A stretch of 64,000 nucleotides of DNA. Origin: Exiguobacterium sibiricum 7-3. Its GTDB lineage: Bacteria; Bacillota; Bacilli; Exiguobacteriales; Exiguobacteriaceae. Position 1 is the first letter of the stretch, and the number at the start of each line of letters is the position of its first letter. The DNA lies in assembly GCF_000620865.1 (NCBI RefSeq), contig NZ_KK211190.1:2516779-2580778 (forward strand), in the 5' to 3' direction. A program made the position numbers and the translations under genes. The notes under the pieces are model-generated. The model made no database searches, was not told the origin of the DNA, and saw only the letters and a program-made list of their open reading frames with translations. Positions 48,064-59,334 of this stretch are shown here, piece after piece.

Positions 48064-48378
48064 TTAGTTATCCGCTACTTCCTCTTCTACGAGACCTAAT
48101 CGTGCGAGCGCCAAATCGTAGCCGCCGGAACCGTAATTCAGACACCGTTTCACACGCGAAATCGTTGCTGTCGAAGCACCTGTCGCCTTTTCGATTTTAT
48201 GATATGTGTTACCTTCGCGTAACTGACGGGCGACTTCGAGACGTTGTGCCAATGCTTGAATCTCATTGACCGTCGCTAGGTCTTCAAACAGCGTATAACA
48301 ATCTTCTAATGAATCCATCTTCATGATGGCTGTAAATAATTGATCGAGTTCTTTTCCACGCAATTTATCGAGTTGCAT
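48064..48378 (-). CDS. yerC: TrpR-like DNA-binding protein YerC
   Basis: A 104-residue helical protein of the YerC/YecD family with a TrpR-type helix-turn-helix (RLEVARQLREGNTYHKIEKATGASTATISRVKRCL, about 44-78). Its role is unknown; it is conserved next to pcrBA-ligA in Bacillales, suggesting a regulator. RBS AAAGGGAG is 7 bases before the ATG. It is the first gene before the TrkH/KtrB-type gene (39-base gap), with no terminator between. Confidence 0.9.
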   Translation of the reverse strand: MQLDKLRGKELDQLFTAIMKMDSLEDCYTLFEDLATVNEIQALAQRLEVARQLREGNTYHKIEKATGASTATISRVKRCLNYGSGGYDLALARLGLVEEEVADN

Positions 48379-48445
48379 CGTCTAACTCCCTTTCCCATGT
48401 GTTGCTCTTTAACAGTTTAAAGTGCGACGTTTTAAATTTCAAGCG

Positions 48446-50185
48446 TCATCGCAAAATTGCCGGGAAAAGTACTTTTTTCCGTAACACTTCATAGATACCT
48501 TGCGGAGTAATCCGGACATACGGCAAATGGGTCGACGCCAGGAACAAGAGCGTATAGATCGGGTCTTCATACTGATAACCGCGTGCGAACAAAGCTTCCC
48601 GCAGTGCCGTTTCCTGCACAATCAAGTCTTCAAGCGGTAAATCGGATGTCTGCCCCATCAAGGTCAATGGAACTTCTGCAATCACTTCACCGTCATCGAC
48701 AAGGACGACACCGCCGCCGAATGATTTCATCCGCTCAAAGGCAATCTGCATATCTCGTTTCGATTTTCCAATCAATAAGATATCGCCGCTGATCGAATAC
48801 GAACTGACGAGTCCGCCGACATGTGTCGCAAAGTTTTTTAAGACCGTGTTCAGACGCCATTTACCTTCCCGGTCGATCAGCATCAAAAATGACTCATCAC
48901 ATCCGGCGGGCAATACCTGCATGCTTGTATCATGTTCAACCTGATACAGCTTCATGATGACCGAATTGACCATCTCAAGACCAACCGGCATGCTGAAGGA
49001 AAAGTCCTGTTCGGTCAACTCAATCCCCACTTGCGAGGCTGGCATCAAATCAATCGCCCGATCCAGTGCTTCGACCGGATAACACGGAATATCGTTTTTC
49101 CGAACCCAGGTGCCGCGTGCTACGACATCGACCGGTGTCGGCTTATCTTTTGCCTCGAGTATGTTTAAATGAGCAATCCGTCCGGGTGCGATACTGCCAA
49201 GCAGATGATCGAGATTAAAGTGACGCGCTGCGTTGTACGAAGCAATCCGGTACGCTTCTTCCGGAGCAATTCCCGCAGCAAGCATCAATCGGATCGTCTC
49301 GTCCATCAACCCGGCTTTATAAAAGGAGGGTGTCGATCCGTCCGTCGTCACCAACACCTTTTCATAATTTTGTAATCCGGCTTCGACCAGGCCGGCAAAG
49401 ATATCCGGTAAATCCGGACGAATCGACGAATATCGGATCGTCGTCGTATAACCAAGTTCGAGTCGGGTCAACGCTTCTTCGACCGTCATCGCTTCATGAT
49501 CACTCGTGACGCCGAACAGAGCCATTTTCGTCAATGTCTTAGCAGAAGCACCCGGAAAATGTCCTTCGATCGGCTTGCCAAGTTTCATCGCATCCTGCAT
49601 CCACTGCAACAGCTCGTCGTCACCTTGCGACAGGCGCGGCCAGCCCGTCAATTCACCGGCTTGGATGACTTGCGGATGTTTCAGCCACGCTTGAATCCGT
49701 CGGTTATCAATCGTGATGCTGTCGGCATCGAGTTCCGTTTGGGCATCCAGTCGCGCCCACCAGTACATCGATGTCGGAAGGTCTGCCAATGCGTCGACCT
49801 GCGCAAACGCTTGCTCCGTCGGCTCTAATAAAAGCAGCATATTATCGTTAACGAGTGTCGTTGTTCCGCGCTCTGCTGCAAATTTTGCGAGTGTCGCCGG
49901 ATTATACAACTGAAACGGATGGGCATGCGGTTCGATGTAACCCGGGACGATGAATTTGCCCGTCGCATCGTAGACTTCATCCGCCATTTCCGGCATGTCC
50001 GGTCCAACGTAAATAATGCGGTCGCCGCTGATCCAGATGTTTGCTGTCCGCCATGCTTTGAGTCCTTGATTTAAGTACGTCGCATTTTCAATCACGAGTG
50101 TAGGTGCAAGCTTTCCGTTGATGACCGCTTGATGCGTGCGGACTTCTGTTTTCGTCCATGGGGACCGTCCACAATTTTTTTTCAT
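48446..50185 (-). CDS. yerA: Adenine deaminase-family amidohydrolase, YerA type
   Basis: A 579-residue amidohydrolase of the adenine deaminase family, but divergent: the metal motif is EPHAHPFQL rather than DGHVHIES, and a region rich in Trp (SMYWWARLDAQTE) follows. It shares the C-terminal domain (SYSISGDILLIGKSKRDMQ, KSFGGGVVLVDDGE). The B. subtilis orthologue YerA occupies the same place, next to yerC; whether it deaminates adenine or another base is not established to my knowledge. RBS AAGGAGG is 10 bases from the ATG, and a near-perfect cre site lies 25 bases upstream of the start. The gene follows the purine operon, separated by a terminator. Confidence 0.88.
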   Translation of the reverse strand: MKKNCGRSPWTKTEVRTHQAVINGKLAPTLVIENATYLNQGLKAWRTANIWISGDRIIYVGPDMPEMADEVYDATGKFIVPGYIEPHAHPFQLYNPATLAKFAAERGTTTLVNDNMLLLLEPTEQAFAQVDALADLPTSMYWWARLDAQTELDADSITIDNRRIQAWLKHPQVIQAGELTGWPRLSQGDDELLQWMQDAMKLGKPIEGHFPGASAKTLTKMALFGVTSDHEAMTVEEALTRLELGYTTTIRYSSIRPDLPDIFAGLVEAGLQNYEKVLVTTDGSTPSFYKAGLMDETIRLMLAAGIAPEEAYRIASYNAARHFNLDHLLGSIAPGRIAHLNILEAKDKPTPVDVVARGTWVRKNDIPCYPVEALDRAIDLMPASQVGIELTEQDFSFSMPVGLEMVNSVIMKLYQVEHDTSMQVLPAGCDESFLMLIDREGKWRLNTVLKNFATHVGGLVSSYSISGDILLIGKSKRDMQIAFERMKSFGGGVVLVDDGEVIAEVPLTLMGQTSDLPLEDLIVQETALREALFARGYQYEDPIYTLLFLASTHLPYVRITPQGIYEVLRKKVLFPAILR

Positions 50186-50209
50186 GAAAGCTCGACCTCC
50201 TTTTTAATT

Positions 50210-50223
50210 TGAAAACGCTTTCT
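50210..50223. promoter_or_regulatory. CcpA cre-like site upstream of yerA
   Basis: TGAAAACGCTTTCT matches 13 of 14 positions of the cre consensus TGWAANCGNTNWCA; only the last base differs. It lies about 25 bases before the yerA start codon, close to the promoter zone, a position typical for repression. Confidence 0.5.
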
Positions 50224-50350
50224 TATAGTTCTTATACTAAAATGTTACCGGAAAAGTTTCAAGCTTATTCGTCGCCAATTCGAGTCATTTCGCCAAAATA
50301 ACACAAAACCGCCACGGAAGACAAGTCACGTTTTGCTGTACCCGTCAAAA

Positions 50351-50391
50351 AAAGCCGGTCCTCTCACATTGACGTGAGCAGAACCGGCTTA
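50351..50391 (-). terminator. Terminator of the purine operon
   Basis: On the minus strand AAGCCGGTTCTGCTCAC...GTGAGAGGACCGGCTT (complement of 50352-50391) is followed by a T run (complement of 50347-50353). It lies about 15 bases after the purD stop codon and ends the twelve-gene operon. Confidence 0.9.
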
Positions 50392-50405
50392 TGGAAAGTA
50401 AGCAA

Positions 50406-51662
50406 TTACGTCGTGCGAAATGCTCTTTTGGCGATATCCGTCCGGTAAAAGAAGCCGGTCCGGTCAAACGAATCGAGTCCGCTGTAAACGGTCGATACGG
50501 CCTGTTCCATGTCTTTTGCTTTGGCCACACAGACAAGGACACGTCCTCCGGCCGAAAGAATCACATCATTATCCCCTACGGCCGTTCCCGCATGGAAAAT
50601 GAGCACGTCAGAACCAATCGTCGATGTCTGGACAGGGTGTCCCGTGATCGGTTGTTCTGGATAACCGTTCGCCGCGATGACGACACCGACGACGGCATCG
50701 TTCGACCAGACGACTTCCGGAATGCCCCCCTGCATCAATGGCATGATGACGTCAAGCAGCTCCGTTTCAAGCCGCGGCAGGATGACTTCCGTTTCCGGAT
50801 CACCGAAACGGGCGTTGAACTCAATGACGGATGGTCCACGACTCGTCAACATCAGACCCGCATACAGGAAACCGGTAAACGGAATTCCTTCGCTTGCCAT
50901 CTGTTCGACGAGCGGACGGAGGACACGTTGCATCGCTTCTTCCGTCACGGCCTGTTCGTCAAATTGCGGTAAGGGACTGTAAGCCCCCATTCCGCCTGTA
51001 TTCGGACCGGTGTCCCCGTCAAAAGCCCGTTTATGATCTTGTGATAAGACCATCGGAATGACGGTTTCTTCATGCACGAAGGCCATCAACGAACATTCTT
51101 CGCCGACGAGACATTCTTCAATCACGACACTGCTCTGCTGCCCAAAGTCACCGGCAAAAATCTCATCGACTGCCTGAATCGCCTGATCCGTCGTCGTCGC
51201 AACCGTAACGCCTTTACCTGCCGCAAGGCCGTCGGCTTTGATGACGATCGGCGCCCCTTGCTTGCGGATGTAGGCATTTGCTTCCACCGCTGATGTAAAG
51301 ACGGCATAGTCGGCCGTCGGAATACCAGCCCGGTCCATCAAAGCTTTTGCGAATTGTTTACTGCCTTCAATCGCCGCCGCTTCACGTGACGGTCCGAAAA
51401 TCTTTAAACCGGCTGCCTGAAACGCATTGACGATCCCGAGCACAAGCGGTCCCTCTGGTCCGACAATCGTCCAGTCAATCTGCTCATCCTGCGCAAACCG
51501 AACTAGCTCGTCAATCGCGTCTTCCCGGATCGGCACACAGACCGCTTCCGTCATTCCGACGTTGCCGGGTGCTGCATAAATCGTCTCGATCCGGACATCC
51601 TGTGCCAATTTCCATACGAGCGCATGCTCGCGTCCACCTTTACCGACTACTAATACTTTCAT
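50406..51662 (-). CDS. purD: Phosphoribosylamine-glycine ligase
   Basis: ATP-dependent formation of GAR, step 2 of IMP synthesis. The 418-residue ATP-grasp enzyme begins VLVVGKGGREHAL, contains KADGLAAGKGV and the EFNARFGDPE metal-binding motif. RBS CGGAGG precedes the ATG by 9 bases; the gene lies 15 bases after purH. Last gene of the operon, as in B. subtilis. Confidence 0.97.
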   Translation of the reverse strand: MKVLVVGKGGREHALVWKLAQDVRIETIYAAPGNVGMTEAVCVPIREDAIDELVRFAQDEQIDWTIVGPEGPLVLGIVNAFQAAGLKIFGPSREAAAIEGSKQFAKALMDRAGIPTADYAVFTSAVEANAYIRKQGAPIVIKADGLAAGKGVTVATTTDQAIQAVDEIFAGDFGQQSSVVIEECLVGEECSLMAFVHEETVIPMVLSQDHKRAFDGDTGPNTGGMGAYSPLPQFDEQAVTEEAMQRVLRPLVEQMASEGIPFTGFLYAGLMLTSRGPSVIEFNARFGDPETEVILPRLETELLDVIMPLMQGGIPEVVWSNDAVVGVVIAANGYPEQPITGHPVQTSTIGSDVLIFHAGTAVGDNDVILSAGGRVLVCVAKAKDMEQAVSTVYSGLDSFDRTGFFYRTDIAKRAFRTT

Positions 51663-51677
51663 TCGGATCGCCTCCGC

Positions 51678-53198
51678 TTAGTGTTTGAAATGACGCACGT
51701 TCGTAAAGATCATCGTGATGCCGTGTTTATTGCAGGCATCGATTGATTCCTGATCACGGATTGATCCGCCCGGTTGAATGATAGCTGTAATCCCGGCCGC
51801 TGCTGCTGCTTCGACCGTATCGCCCATCGGGAAGAACGCATCCGAGCCCATTGCAGCCCCGATCGCTTTCTCACCGGCTTGGGTAATCGCGATATTCGCT
51901 GAACCGACACGATTCATCTGTCCGGCACCAACACCGACCGTCACTTCGTCTTTTGCAATGACGATCGCATTGGATTTCACATGTTTGACCGCACGCCAAG
52001 CAAGTTTCAAGTCTTCCCATTCAGCGGCTGTCGGTTTCCGGTCGGTCACGACACGTGCTGATGCATCATCAAGTGTTTCGTCATCACTGTCTTGGACGAG
52101 CATCCCGCCGGCAACTGCCGTATAGCGGATTGCTTGGACGCGTTTGACATCCAGTTCGAGTAACCGGAGATTTTTCTTCGCCGAAAGTAACGCAAAGGCG
52201 TCTTCCGTAAAGGACGGAGCAATGATAATTTCAAGGAAGATACCGCTCAGTTGTTCCGCTGTCGCGAGATCGACTTCGCGGTTCAAGGCGACGATTCCAC
52301 CGAAAATCGAGATTGGATCCGCGGCATGGGCACGACGGAACGCTTCATCAATCGTCGGACCAACAGCGACACCACACGGGTTCATGTGTTTAACAACGAC
52401 CGCTGCCGCTTCACGGAACTCATCGAGAATCTCAAGTGCCGCATTAGCATCCTGGATGTTGTTGTAAGACAATTCTTTGCCGTGGAGCTGCTTCGCTGAA
52501 GCGAGCGATGCCCCGCGATAAATCGGAGTTTTGTAAAAGGCCGCTTCCTGGTGCGGGTTTTCTCCGTACCGTAAGTCCTGCACTTTTTCGAGCGTAATCG
52601 TCAGTTGGTCCGGGAACTTTTCTCCCGTCTGCGTCAGGAAGTAGTCGGCAATCAACGCATCGTACGCCGCTGTATGGCGGAAGGCTTTTGCTGCCAGCTT
52701 TTGACGGGTTTCAAATGTCGTTCCACCGAGATGAATTTCCTGGATGACGGCTTGATAATCCGCCGGATCGACGACGACCGTCACGGCGGCATGATTTTTG
52801 GCAGCCGAACGGATCATACTTGGTCCGCCGATATCGATGTTCTCGATCGCATCGGCATACGAGACGTCCTCATTCATGACTGTTTCTTTGAACGGATAGA
52901 GATTGACGACCACAAAATCAATCGGTTTGATCTGTTGTTCCGCCATCTGTTCCCGATGACTTTCAAGGTCCCGCCGTCCGAGCAGTCCACCATGGACCAT
53001 CGGATGGAGGGTCTTGACCCGACCGTCGAGCATTTCCGGGAATTGTGTGACTTCACTGATGCCAATGACCGGAAGTCCTGCTGCTTCAAGGGCTTGATGT
53101 GTCCCGCCTGTCGAAATCAATTCGATCCCGGCTTCATGCATCGCCTGTCCTAGTTCGACGATACCTGTTTTGTCTGATACGCTGATTAACGCTCTCAT
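51678..53198 (-). CDS. purH: Bifunctional AICAR transformylase/IMP cyclohydrolase
   Basis: Catalyses the last two steps to IMP. The 506-residue product has an N-terminal MGS-like cyclohydrolase domain (1-140; [19 protein letters not shown]) and a C-terminal transformylase domain with KHMNPCG and [12 protein letters not shown]. The frame is open to 53222, but the ATG at 53198 overlaps the purN stop (ATGA) and follows AGAGGAGG. It is slightly shorter than B. subtilis PurH (512 aa). Confidence 0.97.
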   Translation of the reverse strand: MRALISVSDKTGIVELGQAMHEAGIELISTGGTHQALEAAGLPVIGISEVTQFPEMLDGRVKTLHPMVHGGLLGRRDLESHREQMAEQQIKPIDFVVVNLYPFKETVMNEDVSYADAIENIDIGGPSMIRSAAKNHAAVTVVVDPADYQAVIQEIHLGGTTFETRQKLAAKAFRHTAAYDALIADYFLTQTGEKFPDQLTITLEKVQDLRYGENPHQEAAFYKTPIYRGASLASAKQLHGKELSYNNIQDANAALEILDEFREAAAVVVKHMNPCGVAVGPTIDEAFRRAHAADPISIFGGIVALNREVDLATAEQLSGIFLEIIIAPSFTEDAFALLSAKKNLRLLELDVKRVQAIRYTAVAGGMLVQDSDDETLDDASARVVTDRKPTAAEWEDLKLAWRAVKHVKSNAIVIAKDEVTVGVGAGQMNRVGSANIAITQAGEKAIGAAMGSDAFFPMGDTVEAAAAAGITAIIQPGGSIRDQESIDACNKHGITMIFTNVRHFKH

Positions 53199-53770
53199 AC
53201 GTTTGCCTCCTCTTTCATCCACTCTTCGATGACTTGCGGGTACAATCTGTGCTCCACCTGCTGAATCGCCTGTTGGAGCGTTTCCCGCGTCATATCCTCT
53301 GTGATCCGAACCGCTTCTTGTGCGATGATCGGTCCTGTATCCATGCCTTCATCGACTATATGAATTGTAACACCTGTGATTTTGACTCCGCCACGAAATG
53401 CTTGCCCGATCGCATCTTTTCCCGGAAACGCCGGGAGCAGCGACGGGTGGATATTGACGATCCGTCCGGCATAATGCGACAGCAGGACGTCTCCGATCAA
53501 ACGCATGTATCCGGCTAAGATAATCCGTTCCACGCCCCGCCGCTCCAGTTCCGCAACGATTTCCCGTTCGAACGACGGTTTATCCGGATAGTCTTTTGCC
53601 GTGAAGACGAAGATATCACAGCCGCGGGCCTGAGCCCGTTCAATCACTTTTGCTTGTTTTTGATCACAGACGACGAGTTCAATCGTAGCCTGCAGACGTC
53701 CTGTTTCAACTGCTTCGAATAACGCTTCGACATTACTGCCACTTCCCGAGGCAAAGCAGGCAATCTTCAT
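53195..53770 (-). CDS. purN: Phosphoribosylglycinamide formyltransferase (10-formyl-THF dependent)
   Basis: Transfers a formyl group to GAR, step 3 of the pathway. The 191-residue enzyme shows ASGSGSN (7-13, phosphate binding), [11 protein letters not shown] with the catalytic His and the catalytic Asp in [12 protein letters not shown]. It overlaps both neighbours by 4 bases (purM and purH), indicating translational coupling. Confidence 0.96.
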   Translation of the reverse strand: MKIACFASGSGSNVEALFEAVETGRLQATIELVVCDQKQAKVIERAQARGCDIFVFTAKDYPDKPSFEREIVAELERRGVERIILAGYMRLIGDVLLSHYAGRIVNIHPSLLPAFPGKDAIGQAFRGGVKITGVTIHIVDEGMDTGPIIAQEAVRITEDMTRETLQQAIQQVEHRLYPQVIEEWMKEEANV

Positions 53771-54801
53771 TGGTCGACTCCAAGAATCCGGACACCCGGC
53801 TCACCTGTCACTGTCCCGATCGTATAGACGGTCTCATTTTCACGGGCAAGGCGTGCCGTGACTGCTGCGACATCTTCCGGTTTAACGATCATCATGTAAC
53901 CAATCCCCATATTAAAGACATTGTACATATCGTGACGCGGAACGTTTCCGGCTTGTTCGAGCCAATCGAAGACCGGTAACGTCGGCCATTTTTTCGGATC
54001 AAACGTCGCACCGCATCCTTCAGGAAGAACACGCGGAACGTTTTCGTAAAAACCGCCGCCCGTAATATGGACCATCGCTTGAATTTTTTCTGTCTCAAGG
54101 GCCGCTTTGACCGCTTCGACGTAAATCCGGGTCGGCATCAACAATGTATTGCCGATCGTACTGCCGAACATCATCAGCTCATCTTCGTAACGAAGACCGC
54201 TTTCGGCGACGATCTTCCGGACAAGTGAAAAGCCGTTCGAATGGACACCGGATGAAGCGAGACCGAGAATGACATCTCCCGGTTGAACGTGTTCTCCTGT
54301 GATCAATTTTTGCTTTTCGACGGCACCGACTGCGAATCCAGCGATATCGTATTCACCGTCTGCATACATCCCCGGCATCTCTGCCGTTTCCCCGCCGATC
54401 AGCGTACAGCCGGACTGGACACAGCCTTCAGCAACACCGGCGACAATCCGCTCAATTTTAGCAGGAATCGCTTTCCCGAGGGCGATGTAATCGAGGAAAT
54501 AAAGGGGTTCCGCGCCTTGGACGATGATGTCATTGACACACATCGCGACACAATCAATCCCAATCGTATCGTGCTGATCGAGGGCGAAAGCGAGCTTCAG
54601 CTTTGTGCCAACGCCGTCCGTTCCGCTGACGAGGACCGGTTCTTTCAGATTCAATTGACTGAGGTCGAACATTGCACCGAAACTGCCGAGTCCCGTCATG
54701 ACTTCTTTGCGCATCGAGCGGGCCACGTGTTTTTTCATTCGAGAAACGGATTCGTATCCTGCCGTCAGGCTGACACCTGCTGCTTCGTATTGTTTACTCA
54801 T
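53767..54801 (-). CDS. purM: Phosphoribosylformylglycinamidine cyclo-ligase
   Basis: Closes the imidazole ring, producing AIR, with ATP. The 344-residue product has the AIRS fold with [32 protein letters not shown] and the [10 protein letters not shown] motif. The frame opens at 54816, but the ATG at 54801 is preferred because the first ATG lies within the GGGGGAA ribosome site. Overlaps purN by 4 bases; 19 bases separate it from purF. Confidence 0.97.
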   Translation of the reverse strand: MSKQYEAAGVSLTAGYESVSRMKKHVARSMRKEVMTGLGSFGAMFDLSQLNLKEPVLVSGTDGVGTKLKLAFALDQHDTIGIDCVAMCVNDIIVQGAEPLYFLDYIALGKAIPAKIERIVAGVAEGCVQSGCTLIGGETAEMPGMYADGEYDIAGFAVGAVEKQKLITGEHVQPGDVILGLASSGVHSNGFSLVRKIVAESGLRYEDELMMFGSTIGNTLLMPTRIYVEAVKAALETEKIQAMVHITGGGFYENVPRVLPEGCGATFDPKKWPTLPVFDWLEQAGNVPRHDMYNVFNMGIGYMMIVKPEDVAAVTARLARENETVYTIGTVTGEPGVRILGVDQ

Positions 54802-54820
54802 GCTTTGTTCCCCCATCTGT

Positions 54821-56230
54821 TCAAAGTTTGGCTTCTAGTTCTAATGCACCGATTGGTGTTGGATATTCGCCTGTGAAACAAGCCGTACACTGACCTTTTA
54901 ACGGACCATCAAACGGTCGATCAATTGCATTGACCATTCCGTTGACCGTCAGAAACTCAAGTGAATCGGCTCCGATTTCCCGGCAAATCTCGTCTGGTGT
55001 CAAGCGGGCGGAAATCAATTCATCTTTTGACGACGTATCGATGCCGTAATAACACGGATTCGTGATCGGCGGTGCCGTAATCCGGACGTGGACTTCCGTT
55101 GCCCCGGCTTCCCGTAACAAGCCGACGATGCGGCGGCTTGTCGTCCCGCGAACGATTGAATCATCGACCATGATGACCCGTTTGCCGTTGACGACACCCC
55201 GTAACGCCGATAACTTCATCTTGACGCCGCGTTCGCGCAGTTCTTGCGACGGCTGAATGAATGTCCGACCAACATAACGGTTTTTGATCAATCCCATTTC
55301 ATACGGAATGCCGCTCGCTTCCGCGTAACCGATCGCTGCGGAGATACTGGAATCGGGCACACCTGTGACGACGTCTGCCTCGACCGGTGCTTCTTCGAAC
55401 ATCTTTTTACCAAGTGCTTTTCGTGCCGTATGCACGTTGACCCCATCAATCATCGAATCGGGACGGGAAAAGTAGATGTATTCCATCGAACACATCGCCC
55501 GCTCATGTGGTTCCATATACTGACGTGATGACATGCCGGATGTCGTGATGGTCACGAGCTCCCCAGGCTCGATATCCCGAATGAACTCCGCACCGACGAT
55601 ATCAAACGCACACGTCTCGGATGAAAAGACGATCCCGCCGTCCGGTGTTTTCCCGAGCGACAACGGACGCAGACCGTGTGGATCGACAGCAACGTACAAC
55701 GTATCTTCCGTTAAGAATAAGAAGGCGAATGCGCCGACGAGTCGTGCCAGACTATCGGCAATCCGGTCTTCAAGCGTCGGTAACTTACTCCGTTTGACGA
55801 GGTGGGCGACGACTTCCGTATCACTCGTCGTTTGGAAAATCGCGCCTTCTGCTTCGAGCAAGTGTTTCAACGAATCGGCATTGACTAGGTTTCCGTTGTG
55901 CGCAAGCGCCAAGTCGCCCGTCCGTGATTTAAAATGGAGCGGTTGTGTATTCTCGAGCGTATTTCCCCCGGCCGTCGAATAGCGGACATGTCCGATGGCG
56001 TGGTGCCCCGATAAGGAATCAAGTGTTTCCTGTGAAAACACTTCCGTGACAAGTCCTTGTCCGCGGTGCGGCAGAAGCAGTTTACCGTCGCTTGCGACGA
56101 TTCCCGCTCCTTCCTGTCCCCGGTGTTGCAGGCTGTGGAGACCGTAATACGCAAGTTGCGCCGCTTCCGGTTGTCCGAAAATCCCGAACACCCCACACTC
56201 TTCATTTAATCCTTTGATGTCATATAACAC
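54821..56230 (-). CDS. purF: Amidophosphoribosyltransferase
   Basis: First committed step: PRPP plus glutamine gives phosphoribosylamine. The 469-residue product carries an 11-residue propeptide ([11 protein letters not shown]) before the catalytic Cys12 (CGVFGIFG), a glutaminase domain and a phosphoribosyltransferase domain with [12 protein letters not shown]. Cysteines in the C-terminal half ([14 protein letters not shown]) are consistent with the Fe-S cluster of the B. subtilis type enzyme. The start codon is GTG with GGAAGGGG 7 bases upstream; it overlaps purL by 25 bases. Confidence 0.96.
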   Translation of the reverse strand: MLYDIKGLNEECGVFGIFGQPEAAQLAYYGLHSLQHRGQEGAGIVASDGKLLLPHRGQGLVTEVFSQETLDSLSGHHAIGHVRYSTAGGNTLENTQPLHFKSRTGDLALAHNGNLVNADSLKHLLEAEGAIFQTTSDTEVVAHLVKRSKLPTLEDRIADSLARLVGAFAFLFLTEDTLYVAVDPHGLRPLSLGKTPDGGIVFSSETCAFDIVGAEFIRDIEPGELVTITTSGMSSRQYMEPHERAMCSMEYIYFSRPDSMIDGVNVHTARKALGKKMFEEAPVEADVVTGVPDSSISAAIGYAEASGIPYEMGLIKNRYVGRTFIQPSQELRERGVKMKLSALRGVVNGKRVIMVDDSIVRGTTSRRIVGLLREAGATEVHVRITAPPITNPCYYGIDTSSKDELISARLTPDEICREIGADSLEFLTVNGMVNAIDRPFDGPLKGQCTACFTGEYPTPIGALELEAKL

Positions 56231-58425
56231 GCGATCGCCCCTTCCCAGTCGGCTTGCAGTGTTGAACGTTTCGCTTCGATGAGTGTATCGTTAGTCTTGA
56301 TTTGCAAAGCATCTTGATCGGTAACGTATCCTAGTTTATGTGCCCCTGTATGTTTGATGAAGGCTGCTTCCTGTTCCGGCTTCACCGTCACGACGAAACG
56401 TGATTGCGATTCACTGAACAGATGCAGGGCTGGTCCGTCAAATGTCACGTCCAGACCAAGCGTCGTTCCGAATGTCATTTCGGCTAAGGCAACGGCGAGA
56501 CCACCTTCTGCCACGTCATGGATTGCCGTGACGAGTCCCGCTTGAACCGCTGCTTGCAAGGCAAGTAACCGCTCTTGTTCGACGGCTAAGTCAATCTGCG
56601 GTGCTTTCCCAAATGATTTTTCGAATTGCAGGTATTGCAGTTCACTACCGCCGAATTCAGCTGTCGTTTCTCCGAGCAGATAAATCGCGTCGCCCGCTTG
56701 CTTGACGTGTTGCGTCGTAATCCATTCCGTTTGTTCATGGAGACCGACCATTCCGACGACCGGCGTCGGATGGACTGCTTTGCCAGCAGATTCATTGTAT
56801 AAAGAGACATTCCCGCCGATGACCGGCGTCTCGAGCACGCGGCACGCTTCTGCCATTCCGGCCGTCGCTTGCTGTAGTTGCCAGAAGCCTTCCGGTTTAT
56901 CCGGATTTCCGAAGTTCAGACAGTCGGTGATTGCCAGCGGTGTCGCACCACTCGCAACGATGTTGCGGGCTGCTTCAGCGACGGCAATCTGTCCGCCGAC
57001 GAACGGATCGAGGTAAACGAAACGGCTGTTGCAGTCTGTCGTCATCGCGAGTGCTTTGTTCGTTCCGCGAACCCGGATGACCGCTGCATCAGAACCCGGT
57101 GCAACGACCGTTGACGTTTGGACCATATGATCGTATTGGTCGTAGACCCAACGTTTTGAAGCAATCGTCGGTTGTTTGAGCAAGGCACGCCATGTTTCGA
57201 CCACATCCTCAACGACCGGTAACGTTTCGTCCATCGCTTGGAACTCTTCATAATATGCCGGGACACGGGATGGTTTGTTATAGACCGGAGCTTCTTCTGC
57301 GAGCGCATCAACCGGGACTTCAGCGACGATTTGACCGTGGTGGACCAGACGAAGGACTTTTTCATCGATGACTTCTCCGACGTGCACCGCATGGAGTCCC
57401 CATTTGCTGACGATTGCTTCGATTTCCGATTCGCGTCCGCGTTCAACGACCAGCAACATCCGTTCTTGTGACTCTGATAACATCATTTCATAAGCTGTCA
57501 TGCCTGTTTCGCGTTGCGGCACATCATCAAGATGCATCTCAATGCCCATACCGGCTTTCGAAGCCATCTCGGCTGATGATGATGTCAGTCCGGCAGCTCC
57601 CATATCCTGCATCCCGACAAGCGCCGGATGACCGACGATTTCAAGACACGCTTCGATCAAGAGTTTCTCCATGAATGGATCTCCGACCTGAACGGCCGGA
57701 CGTTTTGCTTCCGTATCTTCCCCAAGATCCTCTGAGGCAAAGGTCGCCCCGTGAATACCGTCGCGTCCGGTTGCGGCTCCGACGTACATGACCGAGTTCC
57801 CCGCCCCTTTGGCGAGACCCTTTTGAATGTCTTCATGATTGATCAAGCCGATACACATCGCATTGACAAGCGGGTTGCCCTCATACGAATGATCAAAACC
57901 GACTTCTCCTCCGATCGTCGGAATTCCGACACAGTTCCCGTATCCGGCAATTCCAGCGACCACTTGTTCAAACAGTTGATTGACACGCGGTGTACCGAGG
58001 TGACCGAAACGAAGCGAGTTCATCAAGGCGACCGGACGGGCTCCCATCGAAAAGATATCGCGAATGATGCCACCGACACCGGTCGCTGCCCCTTGGTACG
58101 GTTCGACGGCTGACGGATGATTGTGACTCTCTATTTTAAAGACGACGGCTTGATTATCCCCGATGTCGACGACACCGGCTCCTTCACCCGGACCTTGCAG
58201 GACGCGTGGACCTGTCGTCGGAAACTGACGTAACACCGGCTTCGACGTCTTGTACGAACAGTGCTCCGACCACATGACGGAAAACAATCCGATTTCTGTG
58301 TAGTTCGGTTGGCGTCCGAGTAAGTTGACGACCATCTCATATTCCGCGTCGCTCAGTCCCATCGTTGCGTAGATCCGTTGTTCCTGAATTTGCTCCATCG
58401 TTGGTTCAGACTGTTGTTTTAACAT
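56206..58425 (-). CDS. purL: Phosphoribosylformylglycinamidine synthase subunit PurL
   Basis: Synthetase subunit of the PurLQS complex that converts FGAR to FGAM. The 739-residue small-type PurL contains [11 protein letters not shown] (His catalytic region, about 48-58), IESHNHPSA and two AIRS-like halves. The glutaminase is the separate PurQ. The frame is open to 58470; the ATG at 58425 follows GGGGGC by 6 bases. It overlaps purQ by 20 bases and purF by 25. Confidence 0.97.
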   Translation of the reverse strand: MLKQQSEPTMEQIQEQRIYATMGLSDAEYEMVVNLLGRQPNYTEIGLFSVMWSEHCSYKTSKPVLRQFPTTGPRVLQGPGEGAGVVDIGDNQAVVFKIESHNHPSAVEPYQGAATGVGGIIRDIFSMGARPVALMNSLRFGHLGTPRVNQLFEQVVAGIAGYGNCVGIPTIGGEVGFDHSYEGNPLVNAMCIGLINHEDIQKGLAKGAGNSVMYVGAATGRDGIHGATFASEDLGEDTEAKRPAVQVGDPFMEKLLIEACLEIVGHPALVGMQDMGAAGLTSSSAEMASKAGMGIEMHLDDVPQRETGMTAYEMMLSESQERMLLVVERGRESEIEAIVSKWGLHAVHVGEVIDEKVLRLVHHGQIVAEVPVDALAEEAPVYNKPSRVPAYYEEFQAMDETLPVVEDVVETWRALLKQPTIASKRWVYDQYDHMVQTSTVVAPGSDAAVIRVRGTNKALAMTTDCNSRFVYLDPFVGGQIAVAEAARNIVASGATPLAITDCLNFGNPDKPEGFWQLQQATAGMAEACRVLETPVIGGNVSLYNESAGKAVHPTPVVGMVGLHEQTEWITTQHVKQAGDAIYLLGETTAEFGGSELQYLQFEKSFGKAPQIDLAVEQERLLALQAAVQAGLVTAIHDVAEGGLAVALAEMTFGTTLGLDVTFDGPALHLFSESQSRFVVTVKPEQEAAFIKHTGAHKLGYVTDQDALQIKTNDTLIEAKRSTLQADWEGAIACYMTSKD

Positions 58426-59089
58426 GATGTGCCCCCTGTTTGACGAGTGAAGTGAATAACTTAAGTCCATCCGTTCCGCCGGTCAGCAGCTCAACTGCCC
58501 GTTCCGGGTGTGGCATCATGCCGAGAACGTTACCGGCTTTATTCGTGATGCCGGCGATATCGCCGCGTGATCCGTTCGGGTTATCGGTATACGTAAAGGC
58601 AATTTGTCGGTTCGTCTGTAACATCGCATACGTCGCATCGTCACAGTAGTAGTTGCCTTCTCCATGCGCGATCGGAATCGTAATCGTTTCTTGCGCTGCA
58701 TAGTCGGATGTAAAACGCGTCTCATTGTTTTCAACCTTCAGTTCAACCGTACGGCACATGAACTTCAGTCCCGTATTGCGGTGTAAGACACCCGGGAGAA
58801 GTCCGGCTTCAACGAGAATTTGGAAACCGTTGCAGACGCCGAGGACTGTTTTTCCTTCTGCCGCAAATCGTTTCACTTCCTCCATGATCGGTGAGAATTG
58901 AGCGATCGCTCCACACCGGAGATAGTCACCGTAGGAGAAGCCGCCCGGTAACAAGACGCCGTCGTATCCTTCAAGGGACGTTTCTGTATGGAAGACATAG
59001 TCCGCTTCTTCGCCAAGTGCATCTTTGACAGCATGATACATATCTAGATCACAGTTCGATCCGGGAAAAACGATGACGGCAAACTTCAT
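58406..59089 (-). CDS. purQ: Phosphoribosylformylglycinamidine synthase glutaminase subunit PurQ
   Basis: Supplies ammonia from glutamine to PurL. The 227-residue class I amidotransferase has the nucleophile Cys86 in GVCNGFQ, the oxyanion loop PGGFSYGD and the His/Glu pair in MPHPERA. Overlaps purS by 4 bases and purL by 20. Confidence 0.96.
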   Translation of the reverse strand: MKFAVIVFPGSNCDLDMYHAVKDALGEEADYVFHTETSLEGYDGVLLPGGFSYGDYLRCGAIAQFSPIMEEVKRFAAEGKTVLGVCNGFQILVEAGLLPGVLHRNTGLKFMCRTVELKVENNETRFTSDYAAQETITIPIAHGEGNYYCDDATYAMLQTNRQIAFTYTDNPNGSRGDIAGITNKAGNVLGMMPHPERAVELLTGGTDGLKLFTSLVKQGAHHVKTTV

Positions 59090-59334
59090 ACGGTCGTCAC
59101 CTCTTCTACGTCAAAACGGTAATCTTCCATCACAGTGTTAACGAGCAGTTTCTGACACATCTCATGAATCATCGCGTCCGTTGTCTCATCTGAAACGAGC
59201 AACTCAATCCGCTTGCCGATCCGAACTTCTTCGACACCTGCAAAACCAAGCTGGCTAAGACCGCCTTTGACCGCGACACCTTGTGGATCTAAAATGCTTT
59301 CCCGTAATGCGACCGCTACTGTAACCTTTTTCAT
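59086..59334 (-). CDS. purS: Phosphoribosylformylglycinamidine synthase subunit PurS
   Basis: Small bridging subunit (82 aa) needed for assembly of PurL with PurQ in organisms with small PurL. The alpha/beta fold begins [17 protein letters not shown] and ends in an acidic tail. RBS AGGGGG lies 9 bases before the ATG; overlaps purC and purQ by 4 bases each, so stoichiometry may be set by coupling. Confidence 0.95.
   Translation of the reverse strand: MKKVTVAVALRESILDPQGVAVKGGLSQLGFAGVEEVRIGKRIELLVSDETTDAMIHEMCQKLLVNTVMEDYRFDVEEVTTV

Noticed and set aside
52605..53153. 182-codon open frame antisense to purH
   Set aside because: Cys/His/Arg-rich shadow of the coding strand without initiation signals.
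54283..54876. 197-codon open frame antisense to purM
   Set aside because: Lies wholly over a strongly conserved enzyme gene, has no Shine-Dalgarno and no recognisable protein features.
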